Part shown: one piece after another, positions 7,892 through 18,500 of the stretch
How the letters are laid out: every line of letters starts with the position of its first letter
How positions within the stretch are numbered: position 1 is the stretch's first letter
Position numbers and translations under genes: made by a program
Assembly: GCF_001269985.1 (NCBI RefSeq)
Contig: NZ_BBZB01000001.1
Coordinates: 1,302,001-1,366,000 of the forward strand
Reading direction: 5' to 3'
Length of the DNA: 64,000 nt
DNA from: Pseudoalteromonas sp. '520P1 No. 423'
GTDB taxonomy: Bacteria; Pseudomonadota; Gammaproteobacteria; Enterobacterales; Alteromonadaceae
The notes under the pieces: model-generated
The model's database searches: none
What the model was told of the DNA's origin: nothing
The model's input: only the letters and a program-made list of their open reading frames with translations

Positions 7892-10800
7892 ATGAATAAG
7901 ACTTTTTCTAAAGCGACTTTATTACCAAATTCAAAAATAAACATAATTAATAACTTTTTAAATTCAGTATCAACTCAGCCTAATGAAGTCGGGTTGACCG
8001 TTTTGAAAGCTACTGGGGAAGTGAAGTTATCTTATGCAGAATTACACAAAAAAATTATTTCGTTAGCGAGCGAATTACAAAAAAAACATGCGCAAGGAGA
8101 GCGAATTGTCATTTTATTAAACAATGACGAACAATATGTTATCTCCTTTTTTGCTTGTTTATTTGCGGGTTTAATTGCTGTACCGGCACACCCTCCAGAA
8201 TCTTTAAAGCCACAACATTTAGAGCGTATTAGTTCTATAATTTTAGATTCAGGTGCTAGCTGTGTGATCACTACCTCTGATTTATCGAATAAATTTGAAG
8301 AAAAGTTAGGGGATATTGTAAATGTGTCATCAATTTTTGTTGATGCACTTTTAGATTGCCAAGACTATCAATATAAGCCTGTCAGTATACAAAATGATGA
8401 TATCGCATTTTTACAATATACATCTGGTTCAACTGCCTTACCTAAAGGGGTAAAAGTTAGTTTTTCTAATTTAGATGCAAACCTTAAACTCATCCAGTCA
8501 GGTTTTAGTATTTCACAATCTGATAAGCTACTAAGTTGGTTGCCTTTATATCATGATATGGGCTTGATTGGCGGCTTATTATTACCATTATTTGCTGGTG
8601 TGCCATTAATTTTAACTAGTCCCAATTATTTTTTAGAAAGACCCATTAGATGGTTAGAAGCCATTTCAAAATATAAGATCACAGGTACAGGTGGGCCAGA
8701 TTTTTCATACAGGTTATGTTTAGAAAGAATAAAAGAGTCTCAAATTAAAGATCTCGATTTAAGCTCTTGGAATATCGCTTTTTCTGGCGCTGAGCCTGTT
8801 CGATATAATACATTGACTGAGTTTTACCAAAAATTCAAAAGTGTTGGGTTTAAAAAAGAAGCTTTTTATCCATGTTATGGCCTAGCTGAGTCGACTTTAT
8901 TTGTGACTGGTGCTAAGCGTGGTAAGGGCATGATCACTAAATCTATAGATCAAGCAGCACTGTCACAAAATATCGCAAAAGAAAATAAAGACGGGGCCAT
9001 ACTTGTTAGTTCAGGAGGTGTATATCAAGCTCATGAAATAATGATTATGTCAGCAGAGTCACTTACACCTTGTAACGACAATGAAGTTGGTGAGATCTGG
9101 GTTAGCGGCAAGAGTATATCGTCTGGATATTGGAATAACCAAGATGCTACGAATGCTACTTTTGTACAATACAAAGATAAAAGTTGGTTAAGGACTGGAG
9201 ATCTAGGATTTCAAGAGCAAGGTGAGCTATTTGTAACAGGTCGTCTTAAAGATTTAATTATTATTCGCGGGCGTAATATATATCCACAAGATGTAGAACT
9301 GCATATTGAAAATAATTGTGAGTTTACCCGTAAAGGCCGAGTGGCAATTTTTGCTATAAAAACAAAAGAAACTGAAACAATAGGCGTGGCTTTAGAGCTT
9401 CCTAAGCGATTCCAAAATAAAGAGTTAGACTCAGAGATATTCAATCAAATCAATCAATCGGTAATAAATTATTGTGGTGAATCTATTGGTGATGTAATGC
9501 TATTACAGCCAGGTTGTTTACCTAAAACTTCAAGTGGCAAATTACAGCGTTCTGCCTGCTCTTTAGGTTATATTAATCATACACTAGATGAATATGCTCG
9601 TTTTTCAAATCAATCAAACTCTACTAGTGCTAGTTATTTAGCTCCAAAAACTCAGTTAGCTCAGCAGGTGAGTCAAATTTGGCAAGATGTGCTATCGGTA
9701 GAAAGAGTTGGATTGAATGATAACTTTTTTGCTTTAGGAGGTGATTCAATTAAAGCTGTAACTATGGCGAGTAAAGTTAATACCGATTTAAATTATGTTT
9801 GCGAGCCACGCTTATTATTTGAAAGTCAAAATCTAGCTTCATTTGTACAGGCTTTAGAATTAACTTCGGCACAACCTACTGATAAACAAATAAAGATAAT
9901 TGAACGCAGTGATAATATGCCTTTATCACCAGGCCAAAGGTTAATGTGGTTCACGGATAAATTAGCTAAAAGTGAAGCAGAGCGTTTAGCGTATAATATA
10001 TCAGGTGGAGTTGAATTTAACGGGAGCATTGATCACAAAAAATTATCTGAAGCATTTAAATTAGTATTCAATCGCCATGAAATTTTCCGTATTGCTTTTG
10101 TCGAGAAATCAGAAGAACCAAGCACGGTTTTATTAGATGAAATACTTTTTGAGCTCAAATTTGCCGATATCAGCCATCATAATGACTCTGAATTAGATAA
10201 TATAGCGATTGAAATTCAAAAGGCGTTTGAGTCTGAAGGATTTGATTTAGCTAAGCCTCCGTTACTAAAAGCTAAATTATTGCATTTGAATGCTAATAAA
10301 ACTCAATTATTTGTAAATATGCATCATATTATTAGTGATGGATGGTCTATGAGTAATTTTATGAGAGAGCTGGGGCTTGCTTATAAACAAGTTTTGGGAG
10401 GTAGCAAAGCTGAACTGGCGCCATTAAAAGTTCAATTTTTAGACTATGCATATTGGCAAAATGAATATAAATCATCTCAAAGCTATCAATTAGAACAAAG
10501 TTATTGGCAAAAAATTTGTGCTGATACACCTTTAAATAGTGCAATAAAACCACATTTACCTAAAACTTCAGAAGTTAGCTATTTAGGTAAAAGTGTCCAA
10601 GCTAAGTTTTCACTTACAAATAGTGAGATGCTTTTGGCATTTGCTAAACAGCAAAAAACGTCATTATTTAATGTTTTATTAAGTAGCTACCAACTATTCA
10701 TACACGGATTAACTAAATTAGATGATATTGTTTTAGGGACTGATCTTGCTGGTCGAGAGCAGCCTGAGCTAGCTTCATTAATAGGCTACTTTATTAAAGT

Positions 10801-12340
10801 GTTGCCAAGAAGGTCTAAACTTGAAGGTGATTTAACCATCTGTGAGTATATTCAGCAAACACAGCAACAAAGTATAGATATAAATGAAAATCAAAATGTC
10901 CCGTTAGATGAAATTATTCAATTATCAAAAGTTCCTTTTAAGGCTGGAGTATCACCTTTAATTCAGCAGCTATTTGTAATGCACAATATGCCTGAGATTA
11001 ATTGGCAATTTAATGATATAGCTGCTTCGCAATTAGTATCTCAAGCGAATGAATTAAGTAAATTTGACTCAGTATTTTTTGTTACACCTGGCAGTGAAAT
11101 TGAGTGTCGCTGGTTATTTAAAGCGGATTTATATCAAGAACAAAAAATGCAAAACTTATTGGCTAAATGGATTGAATTTACAGTAAAAATAATATCCGAA
11201 TCACAAAGTCTTGTTGCCTCAATTGTTAAGCAATTACAAGTTGATATCGATAGTGAACAAAAAAGTAAAAAATCTAAGTTTTCATCGTTAAAGCGCGGTT
11301 TGAAGTCAAAAGTAAAAGCGGTTGAATCACCACTTAAAAAATCATTTTTTAATGATAAAGGCACATTTCCTATCGTATTAGAAGCACCATCAAAAGACGT
11401 TGATCCTGTTAGTTGGGCTCAAGCTAATCGACCTGCAATTAATGATTTATTGTTATCGCATGGTGGCATAGTATTTAGAGGCCTTTCGTTAGAATCAGCT
11501 ACAGATTTTGAAAAATTTGCTGAAGCTTTGCATCCTGGTCTGTATGGTAATTACGGAGACTTACCTAAAAACACTAAAGGTAAAAATACCTACAAATCCA
11601 CACCATACCCTAAAGACAAGATGATTTTATTTCATAACGAAAGTGCTCATTTATCTAAATGGCCAAGAAAACAATGGTTTTACTGTGAAACACCTTCACC
11701 TATAGGTGGCGCAACACCTATTGTTGATTGTCGAAAAATGTTAGATGTCTTATCAACAGATTTAGTTAATAAAATTTCAGAAAAAGGCCTGTTATATGTT
11801 CGAAGTTTTATTAAAGGTTTAGATGTTCCTTGGCAATCATTTTTCCAAACAGAAAATAAAGCTGAAGTAGAGCAAATGCTGAGGAATTCAGGAACCGAAT
11901 TTGAATGGTTAGAAAAGGATGGTTTACAAACTCGTACTAAAACACATGGCGTTATTGTACATCCGTTAAGTGGTGAGAGAACGTTTTTTAATCAAGTTCA
12001 ATTGCATCATGTTTCAGTTCTAGATGAAGGAGATAGGAATGATTTACTTGAATTAGTTGGCGAAAATAATTTACCTCGAAATGTTTATTTTGGTGATGGC
12101 AGCAAAATATCTACCGAAGAAATGAAGATCATTGGTGACGCATATGAAGAATGTGCGGTTCGATTTGACTGGAGAAAGTCAGATGTTGTGATGTTGGATA
12201 ATATGCTTGCAGCTCATGCTAGAGACCCTTTTGAAGGTGCACGTAAAATCGTGGTGGCTATGGGAGATATGTTTAATAAATCACAACTATCAATTAGTGA
12301 AACTGAAGAAAAAGAAACAGAAGGTTATGAAGCATGTTAA
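7892..12340 (+). CDS. NRPS 1: fatty acyl-AMP ligase, carrier, condensation, aspartyl beta-hydroxylase
   Basis: A 1482-residue loading protein. Residues about 20-560 are a FAAL domain (YTSGSTALPKGVKVS; RTGDLGFQEQGEL; KDLIIIRGRNIYPQDVE). The carrier follows with LGGDS at Ser619, then a canonical condensation domain with HHIISDG at 811-817. From about 1165 to the end is a TauD/SyrP-like Fe(II)/2-oxoglutarate dioxygenase; its probable iron ligands are His1248, Glu1250 and His1442, and the late HARDPFEGARKI segment would bind 2-oxoglutarate. It should activate a fatty acid as the acyl-AMP, load it and join it to the Asp held by NRPS 2. A C-terminal fused hydroxylase followed by an interface domain in the next protein is the IbetaH-Asp arrangement known from alterobactin-type siderophores, predicting L-threo-beta-hydroxyaspartate. 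The last 7 bp overlap the next gene. Confidence 0.93.
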   Translation: MNKTFSKATLLPNSKINIINNFLNSVSTQPNEVGLTVLKATGEVKLSYAELHKKIISLASELQKKHAQGERIVILLNNDEQYVISFFACLFAGLIAVPAHPPESLKPQHLERISSIILDSGASCVITTSDLSNKFEEKLGDIVNVSSIFVDALLDCQDYQYKPVSIQNDDIAFLQYTSGSTALPKGVKVSFSNLDANLKLIQSGFSISQSDKLLSWLPLYHDMGLIGGLLLPLFAGVPLILTSPNYFLERPIRWLEAISKYKITGTGGPDFSYRLCLERIKESQIKDLDLSSWNIAFSGAEPVRYNTLTEFYQKFKSVGFKKEAFYPCYGLAESTLFVTGAKRGKGMITKSIDQAALSQNIAKENKDGAILVSSGGVYQAHEIMIMSAESLTPCNDNEVGEIWVSGKSISSGYWNNQDATNATFVQYKDKSWLRTGDLGFQEQGELFVTGRLKDLIIIRGRNIYPQDVELHIENNCEFTRKGRVAIFAIKTKETETIGVALELPKRFQNKELDSEIFNQINQSVINYCGESIGDVMLLQPGCLPKTSSGKLQRSACSLGYINHTLDEYARFSNQSNSTSASYLAPKTQLAQQVSQIWQDVLSVERVGLNDNFFALGGDSIKAVTMASKVNTDLNYVCEPRLLFESQNLASFVQALELTSAQPTDKQIKIIERSDNMPLSPGQRLMWFTDKLAKSEAERLAYNISGGVEFNGSIDHKKLSEAFKLVFNRHEIFRIAFVEKSEEPSTVLLDEILFELKFADISHHNDSELDNIAIEIQKAFESEGFDLAKPPLLKAKLLHLNANKTQLFVNMHHIISDGWSMSNFMRELGLAYKQVLGGSKAELAPLKVQFLDYAYWQNEYKSSQSYQLEQSYWQKICADTPLNSAIKPHLPKTSEVSYLGKSVQAKFSLTNSEMLLAFAKQQKTSLFNVLLSSYQLFIHGLTKLDDIVLGTDLAGREQPELASLIGYFIKVLPRRSKLEGDLTICEYIQQTQQQSIDINENQNVPLDEIIQLSKVPFKAGVSPLIQQLFVMHNMPEINWQFNDIAASQLVSQANELSKFDSVFFVTPGSEIECRWLFKADLYQEQKMQNLLAKWIEFTVKIISESQSLVASIVKQLQVDIDSEQKSKKSKFSSLKRGLKSKVKAVESPLKKSFFNDKGTFPIVLEAPSKDVDPVSWAQANRPAINDLLLSHGGIVFRGLSLESATDFEKFAEALHPGLYGNYGDLPKNTKGKNTYKSTPYPKDKMILFHNESAHLSKWPRKQWFYCETPSPIGGATPIVDCRKMLDVLSTDLVNKISEKGLLYVRSFIKGLDVPWQSFFQTENKAEVEQMLRNSGTEFEWLEKDGLQTRTKTHGVIVHPLSGERTFFNQVQLHHVSVLDEGDRNDLLELVGENNLPRNVYFGDGSKISTEEMKIIGDAYEECAVRFDWRKSDVVMLDNMLAAHARDPFEGARKIVVAMGDMFNKSQLSISETEEKETEGYEAC

Positions 12341-15300
12341 ACGAATACATTAATGCTTACCCATCAGGTGTAAGTCTAAGTGATACTCAAAATAGTATTT
12401 TAGAAGGTTCAGGCATAGATGCTTTTCACCAAGTAAAGTTGCACTTAGATAATGTTATTGAAGTAGAAGCTTTAGAAGAAAAGTTAAATTTACTGATCCA
12501 ACAGCATATAAGTTTAACATCTATATACAAATCGGTTGAGGGTTATAAAGGGATTCGCAGTATTCCTATAGGCCTTGAAAAAGTCGTAATTGATCGCTTA
12601 GCTTGGCAAGATACAAGTGAGCCAAACTTTGATTCTGTTTTAGCTTTATTACCTAGTAATATAAATGCACAAACAGCTAATAATATACAGGTTATTCAAG
12701 TTGTCACTTCTGAAAATAAGTTTTTATTTTTAAGAGTGAGTGCAATTGTCATGGATATGGCTAGTGTCATTTGCTTATCGCAACAACTGGTATCAAATGA
12801 TGATGTTGAGGAAGTGTTACAGTTTCCTGATTTTGTACAATGGCGAGATGAATTAATTAATTCAGAAGAAGGCTTACAAGGTCAAGCATATTGGCAACAA
12901 TATACTGAGGAAAATTTAACGGGCTCTCCTGAAATAGAAATAAGCGATTTATTTGTTCAAGAGTCTAATAGCACTATGGCTTTTGAAACTAAATTAATAA
13001 ACTTAGAACCAAGTATTTTATCACAAATTCAACAAACATCATCTGAATATAACGTTTCTATCAGTACAATTTTAACGGGCACATGGTGGTTTTTATTAGC
13101 TAAGTTAACAGCACAATCTCAATTTAATAGTTTATGGCAATATGATCCTAAACAAGATGATGAAGCCTTAGCTGATGCTATTGGGGTGTTTGAAAATGTC
13201 TTACCCGTTAATATTAAACTGGATGAAAATGACAGTTTTATTTCTTGGTTGCAAAAACTTGATGCTCAATTGAGCTCTCATCAAGAATGGGCTGAATGCT
13301 TTAATACTAAACTACTTAAAGGGCTTGATATAACAACAGCTGCAGGTTTTATCTATGCGCCTGAAAATAATCGTTTGAAACTACTTAATACCAAAGATGT
13401 CAGCATGGCAAAAATAAGTCAGCGTTGCTACCAATTAGGCGATGAATTTAAGTTATCTTTGAGTTATCAAAAAAGCACTGTGAATCTAGCCGTAGTAGAG
13501 CAGCTTATGTCTCAATATCTGTATTTATTATCTATGGGGGGTCTCTACCTTAATAAATCAGTTAAAGCAATAAGTTTGGTGAGTAATACTGAAAAAGAAG
13601 CGTTGTTAAAACTTGATAATTCAGAGGTTCATTCTGCAATTGAGACTATTTTTGACAAACTAGCGTATTATGAAAGTACTCAAGCTGATTCGGTCGCTAT
13701 TAAATGCAGTGAAAAACAGTATAGTTATAAAGCTTTAGCCACAAAAGTAAATAACTATGCTAGCCAACTCATTAACCTAGGTGTTAAAGACTGTGATACT
13801 TTAGCTATTTGTTTACCTAAAAGCTGTGAGCTTGTGGTTGCTATGTTGAGTGTAATGAGAGCAGGTGGGGCTTATATACCATTAGATCCACAATGGCCGA
13901 TTGAGCGAATTAATCAAATTGCAAATCAAGCAAAACCGGCATTTATAATTACTGAGCAAGACCAATTGGTTGCTGACATAGCACATTTGAATTTGCAAAC
14001 ACTTGCAGAGCAAGCGCCACAAGCAAATGTACTACCTAATATAAAACCCTCGAATACGGCATATATGATTTATACCTCAGGTACTACAGGAGAGCCAAAA
14101 GGTGTTTGTATCGGCCATAGCCAGCTAAATCAGTACTGTTATTCATCTTCTAAAGCCTTATCTCTTAATGAAAATAAGCACTTTGCAATGACATCTACTA
14201 TCGCAGCAGACTTAGGTTACACTTGCTTATTTAATGCATTGTATAACGGTGCTAGCTTGCATATTGCAACCGATGAACAAGTCAATGATTCTGAAAAATT
14301 CCAGTTGTTTTTAGAACAAAATGATATTGATTGTATTAAAATTGTACCTACTCATTACATGGCTTTAATTGATAGTGATACTTGGAGATATGTGCCGAGA
14401 AAAATAATTTTTGGTGGTGAAGCTGTATCGAGTAAGTTGATCAAATCTATATATAAAAAGTCTTATGAAATTGATATTTATAATCATTATGGACCAACAG
14501 AGTCAACAGTTGGAGTGATGTATCATCATTTTGACAAAGTCAGTAAAGATGAGTTTATCCCTAAGCTAACCGGAGTGTTTGAAGGCTGTGGTGCTGTGAT
14601 CTTGAACGAGTTTAATGAATTATGTTCGGTTGGTCAGTTAGGTGAGTTACATATTTTTGGTCATCAATTAGCAAGTCAATATTTTAACCATAGTCCAGAG
14701 TTTGGCTTTAAAACTGGGCTTAACTTTGCGGATAAAATATATCCAACAGGAGATTTAGCTAGATATCATGTAGATGGGGGGATTTTATTAGCTGGTCGAA
14801 AAGATGATCAAACTAAAATTAGAGGTTTTAGGGTAGAACCAAATGAAATAGCGCATCATATAAATACTTTTTCAGATATAGAGCATGCTGTAGTTATAGG
14901 AGAAAATAATACTTTAATTGCTTATATAGTAAATGAAAATAAAGAAACAGGCTTGCTTGATTCTGATTCTCAAAAAAAATATATAGATAAACTCGCACAT
15001 AAGCTACCCGCATTTATGATCCCAACATTTTGGTTGTCGATTAAAGATTTACCTTTATTTGGCAATGGGAAAATTAACAAAAGTTTATTGCCTAAATCTG
15101 AGCATTTTAGTGAACGTGTTATTACTAAACCTGCAAACTCATTAGAGACACTTATATGCGATGTGATGAAAGATTTACTAGAAATTAATGACATTAGTAC
15201 AACTCAGTGTTTTATGGAGTTAGGTGCACATTCTCTTACAGTGATTAAATTTGTCACTAGGCTGAGAAAGTTATTAAAAGTTGAAATAGAGCCTATTATG

Positions 15301-15456
15301 GTTTTTGAAAACTCAAATGTAGTAAAACTTGCAAAAGTTTTAAATAACTTAGGTTCTGAACCGTCTAAATTAGAAAAATTAGCAGCGATCCAATTAAAAC
15401 TCGCAACTTTAGGTATAGAGGAGCAGCAGCAATTGAGACGTAAACTTCTACTTTAA
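12334..15456 (+). CDS. NRPS 2: interface domain, Asp-type adenylation, carrier
   Basis: A 1040-residue protein. Residues about 10-440 form a condensation-fold domain in which HHxxxDG is lost: the aligned positions 136-142 read SAIVMDM. This fits the non-catalytic interface domain that docks aspartyl beta-hydroxylases. The adenylation domain (about 450-900; YTSGTTGEPKG; YGPTEST; TGDLARYH) has a hand-aligned specificity code DLTKIGHVG plus the invariant Lys, almost identical to the Asp code DLTKVGHIGK. The carrier reads LGAHS with Ser967, a G-to-A change in the usual LGGHS that should not block phosphopantetheine attachment. Role: load Asp, present it to the NRPS 1 hydroxylase, and receive the fatty acyl group. 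Confidence 0.9.
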   Translation: MLNEYINAYPSGVSLSDTQNSILEGSGIDAFHQVKLHLDNVIEVEALEEKLNLLIQQHISLTSIYKSVEGYKGIRSIPIGLEKVVIDRLAWQDTSEPNFDSVLALLPSNINAQTANNIQVIQVVTSENKFLFLRVSAIVMDMASVICLSQQLVSNDDVEEVLQFPDFVQWRDELINSEEGLQGQAYWQQYTEENLTGSPEIEISDLFVQESNSTMAFETKLINLEPSILSQIQQTSSEYNVSISTILTGTWWFLLAKLTAQSQFNSLWQYDPKQDDEALADAIGVFENVLPVNIKLDENDSFISWLQKLDAQLSSHQEWAECFNTKLLKGLDITTAAGFIYAPENNRLKLLNTKDVSMAKISQRCYQLGDEFKLSLSYQKSTVNLAVVEQLMSQYLYLLSMGGLYLNKSVKAISLVSNTEKEALLKLDNSEVHSAIETIFDKLAYYESTQADSVAIKCSEKQYSYKALATKVNNYASQLINLGVKDCDTLAICLPKSCELVVAMLSVMRAGGAYIPLDPQWPIERINQIANQAKPAFIITEQDQLVADIAHLNLQTLAEQAPQANVLPNIKPSNTAYMIYTSGTTGEPKGVCIGHSQLNQYCYSSSKALSLNENKHFAMTSTIAADLGYTCLFNALYNGASLHIATDEQVNDSEKFQLFLEQNDIDCIKIVPTHYMALIDSDTWRYVPRKIIFGGEAVSSKLIKSIYKKSYEIDIYNHYGPTESTVGVMYHHFDKVSKDEFIPKLTGVFEGCGAVILNEFNELCSVGQLGELHIFGHQLASQYFNHSPEFGFKTGLNFADKIYPTGDLARYHVDGGILLAGRKDDQTKIRGFRVEPNEIAHHINTFSDIEHAVVIGENNTLIAYIVNENKETGLLDSDSQKKYIDKLAHKLPAFMIPTFWLSIKDLPLFGNGKINKSLLPKSEHFSERVITKPANSLETLICDVMKDLLEINDISTTQCFMELGAHSLTVIKFVTRLRKLLKVEIEPIMVFENSNVVKLAKVLNNLGSEPSKLEKLAAIQLKLATLGIEEQQQLRRKLLL

Positions 15457-15457
15457 G

Positions 15458-15474
15458 TCAGTACAGTGTACTGA
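15458..15474. repeat. 17-bp perfect palindrome after NRPS 2
   Basis: TCAGTACAGTGTACTGA (8-bp arms around one G) begins one base after the NRPS 2 stop codon and directly precedes a terminator hairpin. It could be an operator or an additional mRNA hairpin. Confidence 0.5.
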
Positions 15475-15478
15475 TCTA

Positions 15479-15510
15479 AAAAGCGGGGTTAACTCCCGCT
15501 TTTCTTTTTT
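15479..15510 (+). terminator. Terminator-like hairpin inside the NRPS operon
   Basis: A 9-bp stem AAAAGCGGG / CCCGCTTTT with a 7-nt loop, followed by C and six T. It meets the Rho-independent criteria yet lies only 14 bp before the NRPS 3 start, so some transcripts should end here unless antitermination or read-through occurs. Confidence 0.75.
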
Positions 15511-15523
15511 AGATGGTGCAAAA

Positions 15524-18500
15524 ATGATTGATGATTTACTATCGGAATTTGATCCTGAAATGTTAAAAATGGTTTTAGGTGACGATCTAGATGATGCAGT
15601 AAACTTACAAATACCTTCGCTTAAACAAACTCAATATCCACTGTCATTTTCACAAAACCGAATGTGGTTAATTGAACAACTTCAAGGCAATTCAGCTGAA
15701 TATAATTCAGCTGTCGCTTTTAAAATAGAAGGCAAGGTCTCACTTTCTATTTTGCAAAAAGCCATTAATGAAATAATCCAGCGCCATGAAATTTTACGTA
15801 CTGTATATAAAAATACAGAAGATGGCCCAATTCAAATTATTTTGGAAAAATTTGAATTTAGTATTAAAGAATATGATTTAACAAGTTTTAATGAAAATCT
15901 ACAACAAGAAAAACTAGAGAAGATACTCAAAGAAGAAACTTATTCACCTTTTGATTTAACTTCAGATCTTATGATCAGGGTGAGTTATTTACACATGTCT
16001 AATGAAGGCGTATTAGTTTTTAATATGCACCATATCGCTGCTGATGGATGGTCACAGCAAATACTTAAAAAAGAGCTAGTGTCTTTATATGAGTCATTTT
16101 CTAAAGATGAAGAAAGTCAGCTCAATGCAATGCAACTGCAATACGGTGATTATGCCGCTTGGCAACAACAAAAATATAATAGTGATCAATTAGAATCTCA
16201 ATTTAAATATTGGGAAGCGCACTTAGAAGATGTACCAGCTATCCATAGTTTACCTTTGGACTTTCAAAGACCAGAAAAAAAACAATATCATGGCGGAGAA
16301 ATTACTCAGACATTAAACTCAGACATAGCTATTAAATTGTTGAGTTTAGCTAAAGCGCATAAACTAACGCCATTTATGTTATCTCATGGTGCATTAGCCC
16401 TTGTTTTATCAAAGCACAGCAATAACAGTGATATTGTGATAGGTACGCCTATTGCAAACAGAGAGTTTATTGAACTGGAATCACTCGTTGGTTTCTTCGC
16501 TAGTACTTTAGTTTTACGCCTAAATACTTCCCATAATAGACTACTTGATTATTTTAATCATATAAGAGATGTAAATTTATCGTCACAATCTCATCAAGAC
16601 GTACCATTTGAGCAATTGGTAGAAAGATTAAATGTTACTCGAAGTACAGCATACAATCCTTTGTTTCAAATAGTCTTAACTGCAAGTAATCAGTTGTCCA
16701 CTACTGGGGCTAAAGTGCCTTTAAAGGATTGCAGCTTATCTGAATATAAATTTGATACAGTTGTAGCGAGATTTGACTTAGATATAGATATCAAGATTAC
16801 AGAGCAAGGTGCTCAAATAAAGTGGGTATATGATAAATCAATTTTCAGTGAGCAACATATTCGCTTGATGAGCGATCACTTATGCCAAGTATTAGAAGAA
16901 TTTTCAAAACTAGAGACAGATCTAAATAAACAAGAATTAAGTGAATTCCCAGTTTCTGACGTATCTTTATTAAATAAAAAAGAAATCAATAGCTTATTAA
17001 ATCTGTCAAATAATCCAGCTGTCGCTTATGACGCATCAGTCTGTATTCATGAATTATTTGAAGAACACGTTTTGGCGCGGCCAGATAGCACAGCGATCGT
17101 ATTTGAAAATCAATCATTGAGCTATAGTCAACTTAACCATAGTGCTAATCAGTTAGCTCACTTTATACGCGAAAGATACGATATTTCACCTGATTCATTA
17201 GTCGCACTAAGTATTGAACGCTCAATTGATATGGTGATTGCTATATTAGCCATACTAAAATCAGGCGCAGCTTATATACCGATAGATCCTGAATATCCAA
17301 AATCTCGAGTAGATTATATTTTAGCTGATGCTAACCCGAGTGTAATTATTACACAAAAATGCATAGAAACTCGCTTAGCGTTAAGTGCTTTTAATACATT
17401 ATGCATCGATGATGAAGTGATAAAGCATGACATAAGCTTATCTTCTAATGAGAATATTCTACCGGCTTCAATAAAATTAGAGTCGTCGCATTTAGCATAT
17501 GTTATTTACACTTCTGGCTCAACAGGCCAGCCAAAAGGTGTGTTATTAGCGCATCGTGGTGCTGTCAATTTAGCGCATAGCCAGAAAAAATCATTTGATG
17601 TGTCAGCTGATAGTCGCGTATTGCAATTTGCATCCATTAGTTTTGATGCCGCAACATTTGAATGGATAATGGCATTTACTAATGGTGCTGGCTTGTATGT
17701 ATGTAGCCAAGAAGAAAAACAATCAAATTTATTACTGCAGACATTACTGAAAGAAAAACATGTTACACATGCGACATTACCGCCAGCTTTGTTATCGTGT
17801 TTAGATTTTGATAATAATTATAGCTTTAAAGCTTTGATAGTAGCTGGGGAAGCATGTGATGCCAATGTGGCGAATACTTGGAGTGCATCCTATGCAATGT
17901 ATAACGCATATGGTCCGTCTGAAACAACTGTGTGTGCCTCATATGCAAAATTAACACCTAATAGCCCGATCTCTATCGGTAAAGCCTTATATAATACTTA
18001 TTTATATATCTTTAACTTTGATGGTACTTTAGCGCCACTTGGTGCTGTTGGTGAGCTTTATATAGGGGGAGATAGTTTAGCCCGAGGTTACTTAAATAAC
18101 CCTAAATTAACAAAAGAAAAGTTTATTGATAATCCATATAGTAAAGAATGTGGTGTCGATAATTGCAGTGTTTTATATAAAACAGGCGATTTAGTTCGTT
18201 ATTTACCTAATGGAGAACTCCAGTTTATTGGTCGTACTGATGAACAAGTTAAAATTAGAGGGTTTCGCATTGAATTAGGTGAAATAGAGCAGCAAATAGC
18301 GAAATATCCTGAAGTTGACTCTGTGATTGTTTTAACAAAAGTATCGCCATCAAAAACAATGTATTTACAGGCATATATTAAATTTAAATCAGTTAATGAA
18401 AACAGCGAAAATATTAAATTATTAAAAGCATATTTAAAGCAAGTTTTACCAGATTATATGTTGCCGCAACACTTAGTGGCGATTACAAATTGGCCATTAA

